Shown here: positions 17,161 through 19,585 of the stretch, in pieces
Layout of the letters: the number at the start of each line of letters is the position of its first letter
Position numbering within the stretch: position 1 is the first letter of the stretch
Source of the DNA: Bondarzewia mesenterica
Taxonomy: Eukaryota; Basidiomycota; Agaricomycetes; Russulales; Bondarzewiaceae
Assembly (NCBI GenBank): GCA_004802705.1
Contig: SGPL01000598.1
Location: 1-19,585, forward strand
DNA length: 19,585 bases
Reading direction: 5' to 3'
Made by a program: the position numbers and the translations under genes
The notes under the pieces: model-generated
Seen by the model: only the letters and a program-made list of their open reading frames with translations
What the model was told of the DNA's origin: nothing
Database searches by the model: none

Positions 17161-19214
17161 ATGCAACCTCGACCCATTCCCCCCGTCCATCTGACTACTC
17201 CCGACCCATTCGTCAACAGCCCCGGCTCCTCTGTCTTTGACCTTCCAACCCAGAACGCGCCCCTCTCTCAGAACCACTCGCAATCACGTCTTTTCATATC
17301 ACAAGCGTCCGATGCCAGTGAAGGGGCAAATGTGCCTCCGTCCTTCATGATCATCTCTGGCGGCACAGGTTGCAACGCGATCTGCTCAGCGTTCTCACAT
17401 GCAAGCTATGTGCTCCCAGTATCCGATGACGGTGGATCTTCGAGTGAGATCATACGCGTCCTTGGTGGACCTTCCATAGGTGCGTGGCCTCCTTCCATGT
17501 CAGCCTTCTTACATCAATGTCTCCCATGATTGGTTCCGTAGGCGACATTCGTTCACGCTTGGTACGGCTTATACCCCCTGCACCCCATGGTTCACCTCTC
17601 GATGCTCTTCGCACTCTCCTGGCGTATCGCCTTCCAGTTCACTGCTCGGAGGCAGAAGCACGCGATGAATGGAGGTCCATCGTCGAAGGACGCAGTGCGC
17701 TATGGACTGGCATTCCGAATGACCGCAAAGAGACTATCCGAGGTGACGAATGTCGATACGGTTATTATACGTGGTACGTGGACTCACGGAGGGTCTTCTC
17801 GCGCAGGTTTCCTCGTGTACTTCGAGAACGAAGTTTTGAGACGGGCTCATAAGAATTTCTCGTTCCTGAATGGAAGGTAGGTAGAATGAGATCATAGCAC
17901 GTTGTGAGGTAGAGCGTTGAGAGCTTTCCATTGTGAAGTATTGGAAACTATTTCCTTGCCGCCGCGCAGGGGTTCTTTCGTTCCCTTCCCTCCGCTATAT
18001 TTCTCTTTTCCTCTATCACAAATAGTCAGGTCCGTTTGAGTTTCAACCATGTCAGTACTGCCTACTCATGCAGATACAGGCCAATATCCTCCCAGTCATT
18101 GTCACCAATCATACAGTCACGATCGCGGCTGAACTCGTCCGTAACTTTCATATTTCGTTCTTCCGTTTTCTCATCTGTCAAACAAAACAGATCAACGGTA
18201 CAAAGCTCGTCGGCCAATGCGAGATCTCTCATCCCGTGCATCAATCATCGTTCGGCGCCGACCAGGACTCATTCATAGTTACAAATGACGAGGACCTACC
18301 GTCAGCTACAGAGGATTCCAACCCTATGGTCGCCAAACGTGAGAACGTGGTATTTGAGGCGGATTCGAAAGAGGAATTCGAGGCACTTGATGCACCTGTG
18401 AGCAGTGAGTTCAAATACCGCAACAGGTGTTCTTTCGCGCCGGATGCTATGCCTGTCATTGGTTAGGGTTGTATTACATCAATACTTACGGGCATGAGAT
18501 CCATCCTACGCCCAATCCTGACTACCTGGTAGGCTTGAAGTCAAAGGAAGTGCTGGTATATTCTTGTGGGTCATTATGGACAAGGTGAGTTCTTGTAACC
18601 GCAATATCAATACTCACTAGAGCAGAGCGGCGATAGTATCGTACCCTGTCTCGCTCTCCGAGGAGTCGCATCGGCTATAGCTGGTTCGTCCACACTGAGG
18701 GCCAAAGTCCTCTTCCGTGAGTATGCGCCTAGCTTCTGCTCTAAACGCACTGAAAGGAACTATGACCCTCTAAGTCAATTCCAAGAACGACAGAGAGACC
18801 AACGGCTATACTGCGGTTGATTACATCAAGTGCGCTTTCCCCCTCTCTCTGTCTTTGTGTATTCGTTATCAACGTTGATACAGCGCCATCGTCCGTACAT
18901 TGAACGCGCGCTATGGCATTGCACCGTACGGCCTCGGTCATGCCGTGACTATCTACCCAGTCTCTGCATTCATCACACATCTCGTATATTTGGGCGGAGC
19001 CGCGGTTCCGGTTGATGTAAGACAGGTCACGGTAAGTGACCGTTGAACCTCTTTGTCCAAGGTTTTTTTTAAAATCATGATTGGCGTCGGATAGGCATTG
19101 GGGGTTCAGTGCGTGCGAGTGGAGAGCGATATATTTGGGCAAGATGGCGTGCCGCTTTACGATGCTGCTTGCGCGCGCTCGGCGATCGAAGAGATTTTGT
19201 CGAAGGAAGAGTGA
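17161..19214 (+). CDS. CofD-like (UPF0052) protein
   Basis: Eleven exons: 17161-17479, 17542-17742, 17807-17876, 17939-18029, 18074-18136, 18191-18404, 18467-18584, 18637-18716, 18775-18829, 18884-19031, 19095-19214; introns 44-64 nt, every phase agreeing. The product is 492 aa. After a Pro/Ser-rich N-terminus of about 60 residues comes the CofD/YvcK core: SGGTGCN 66-72, SDDGGSSSEIIR 88-99, GDIRSRLVRL, SIGNYFL, the LPVIVTNHTVTIAAEL stretch, GQCEISHP, VYSCGSLWTSIVPCLALRG, LNSKNDRETNGYTAVDYI and YPVSAFITHLVYLGG. Prokaryotic relatives are 2-phospho-L-lactate transferase (coenzyme F420) and YvcK (cell-wall and carbon control). Fungi are not known to make F420, so function is unknown. Two introns use GTCCGT donors, weaker than consensus. 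Residues about 197-232 form an acidic insert. Confidence 0.93.
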
Positions 19215-19585
19215 ATCTACTTTTCACTGTTCCGAATCATGGGACTATTTCATTGGTGCCTTTAATTGTCATATGGAGATGTCATATCATATTTTTGATT
19301 TTAAGAATAGGTATTCAATCCGTTCTTCTGTTGATGAGAGTACCACGTTTTTATTTCTGAGTCATTGGCACTGGGGGAATGGAGGTATTAAGTCTGTGAG
19401 TAAATGCGAAAATAATGATGAACAAAGACAAATTTCGGTCCAGATTTCTGCAAGAGATAAATAAGGTACAAATAGCATATTTATCATGACATGTACTTAG
19501 CATTTGCTCTGATAACCAATTTTAAAGATCCTTTCTATGTTTTTGGGTTGTTCTTTTCAAAGTAAATGGAAAAAAAAAATNACCA
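19215..19585. other. AT-rich 3' flank at window end
   Basis: 371 bp after the CofD-like stop. The sequence becomes clearly more AT-rich than the coding part, ending in an A-tract with one N (19581). No gene is seen; it should contain the 3' UTR. It may be near a contig or scaffold edge. Confidence 0.5.

Noticed and set aside
1..19585. CRISPR arrays, transposons, prophage, toxin or secondary-metabolite core genes
   Set aside because: No regularly spaced repeats, transposase or reverse-transcriptase motifs, long terminal repeats, or PKS/NRPS/terpene motifs were seen on either strand.

Overview
This is a nuclear window from a fungus, most probably an Agaricomycete basidiomycete. The evidence is dense genes on both strands, many introns of about 44-109 nt with GT(R)NGT donors and CTNA-type branch points, and proteins (MET2, RTF2, MED21, ATP11, LIP2, a DOMON/cytochrome b561 protein) that read like mushroom orthologues. 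There is no bacterial, phage, CRISPR or operon signal. All gene models below were built by hand: I joined exons by splice sites, phase and family motifs. No search was run.

Layout, left to right. A partial minus-strand ORF runs off the left edge (1-375). A tRNA-Val(AAC) with a Pol III T-tract lies on the minus strand (574-647). A membrane-anchored short-chain dehydrogenase (743-1830, minus) is divergent from homoserine O-acetyltransferase MET2 (2199-3684, plus). MET2 converges on a nine-exon Bcs1-like AAA ATPase (4030-6281, minus). A ten-exon secreted/membrane DOMON-cytochrome b561 protein follows (7548-9273, minus). RTF2 (9990-11072, minus) and Mediator subunit MED21 (11314-12003, plus) share a 241-bp divergent promoter. 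A small NmrA/SDR-like NAD(P)-binding protein (12965-13619, plus) converges on the F1-ATPase assembly factor ATP11 (13907-15148, minus). The octanoyltransferase LIP2 (15894-16748, minus) is divergent from an eleven-exon CofD-like (UPF0052) protein (17161-19214, plus).

The genes look like an ordinary housekeeping neighbourhood and not a pathway cluster. Three products act in mitochondria (Bcs1-like, ATP11, LIP2), two in nuclear functions (RTF2, MED21), one in methionine synthesis and one in extracellular or membrane redox chemistry.

The most useful discovery is a quality pattern. Three genes (Bcs1-like, DOMON-b561, NmrA-like) are each broken by exactly one extra base in a homopolymer, and each is restored by removing that base. 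A cluster of N calls lies at 9185-11573. This points to consensus errors, not pseudogenes. The most biologically open item is the CofD-like protein: a eukaryotic member of a family whose studied members act in coenzyme F420 synthesis or bacterial cell-wall regulation. I found no convincing undescribed system.
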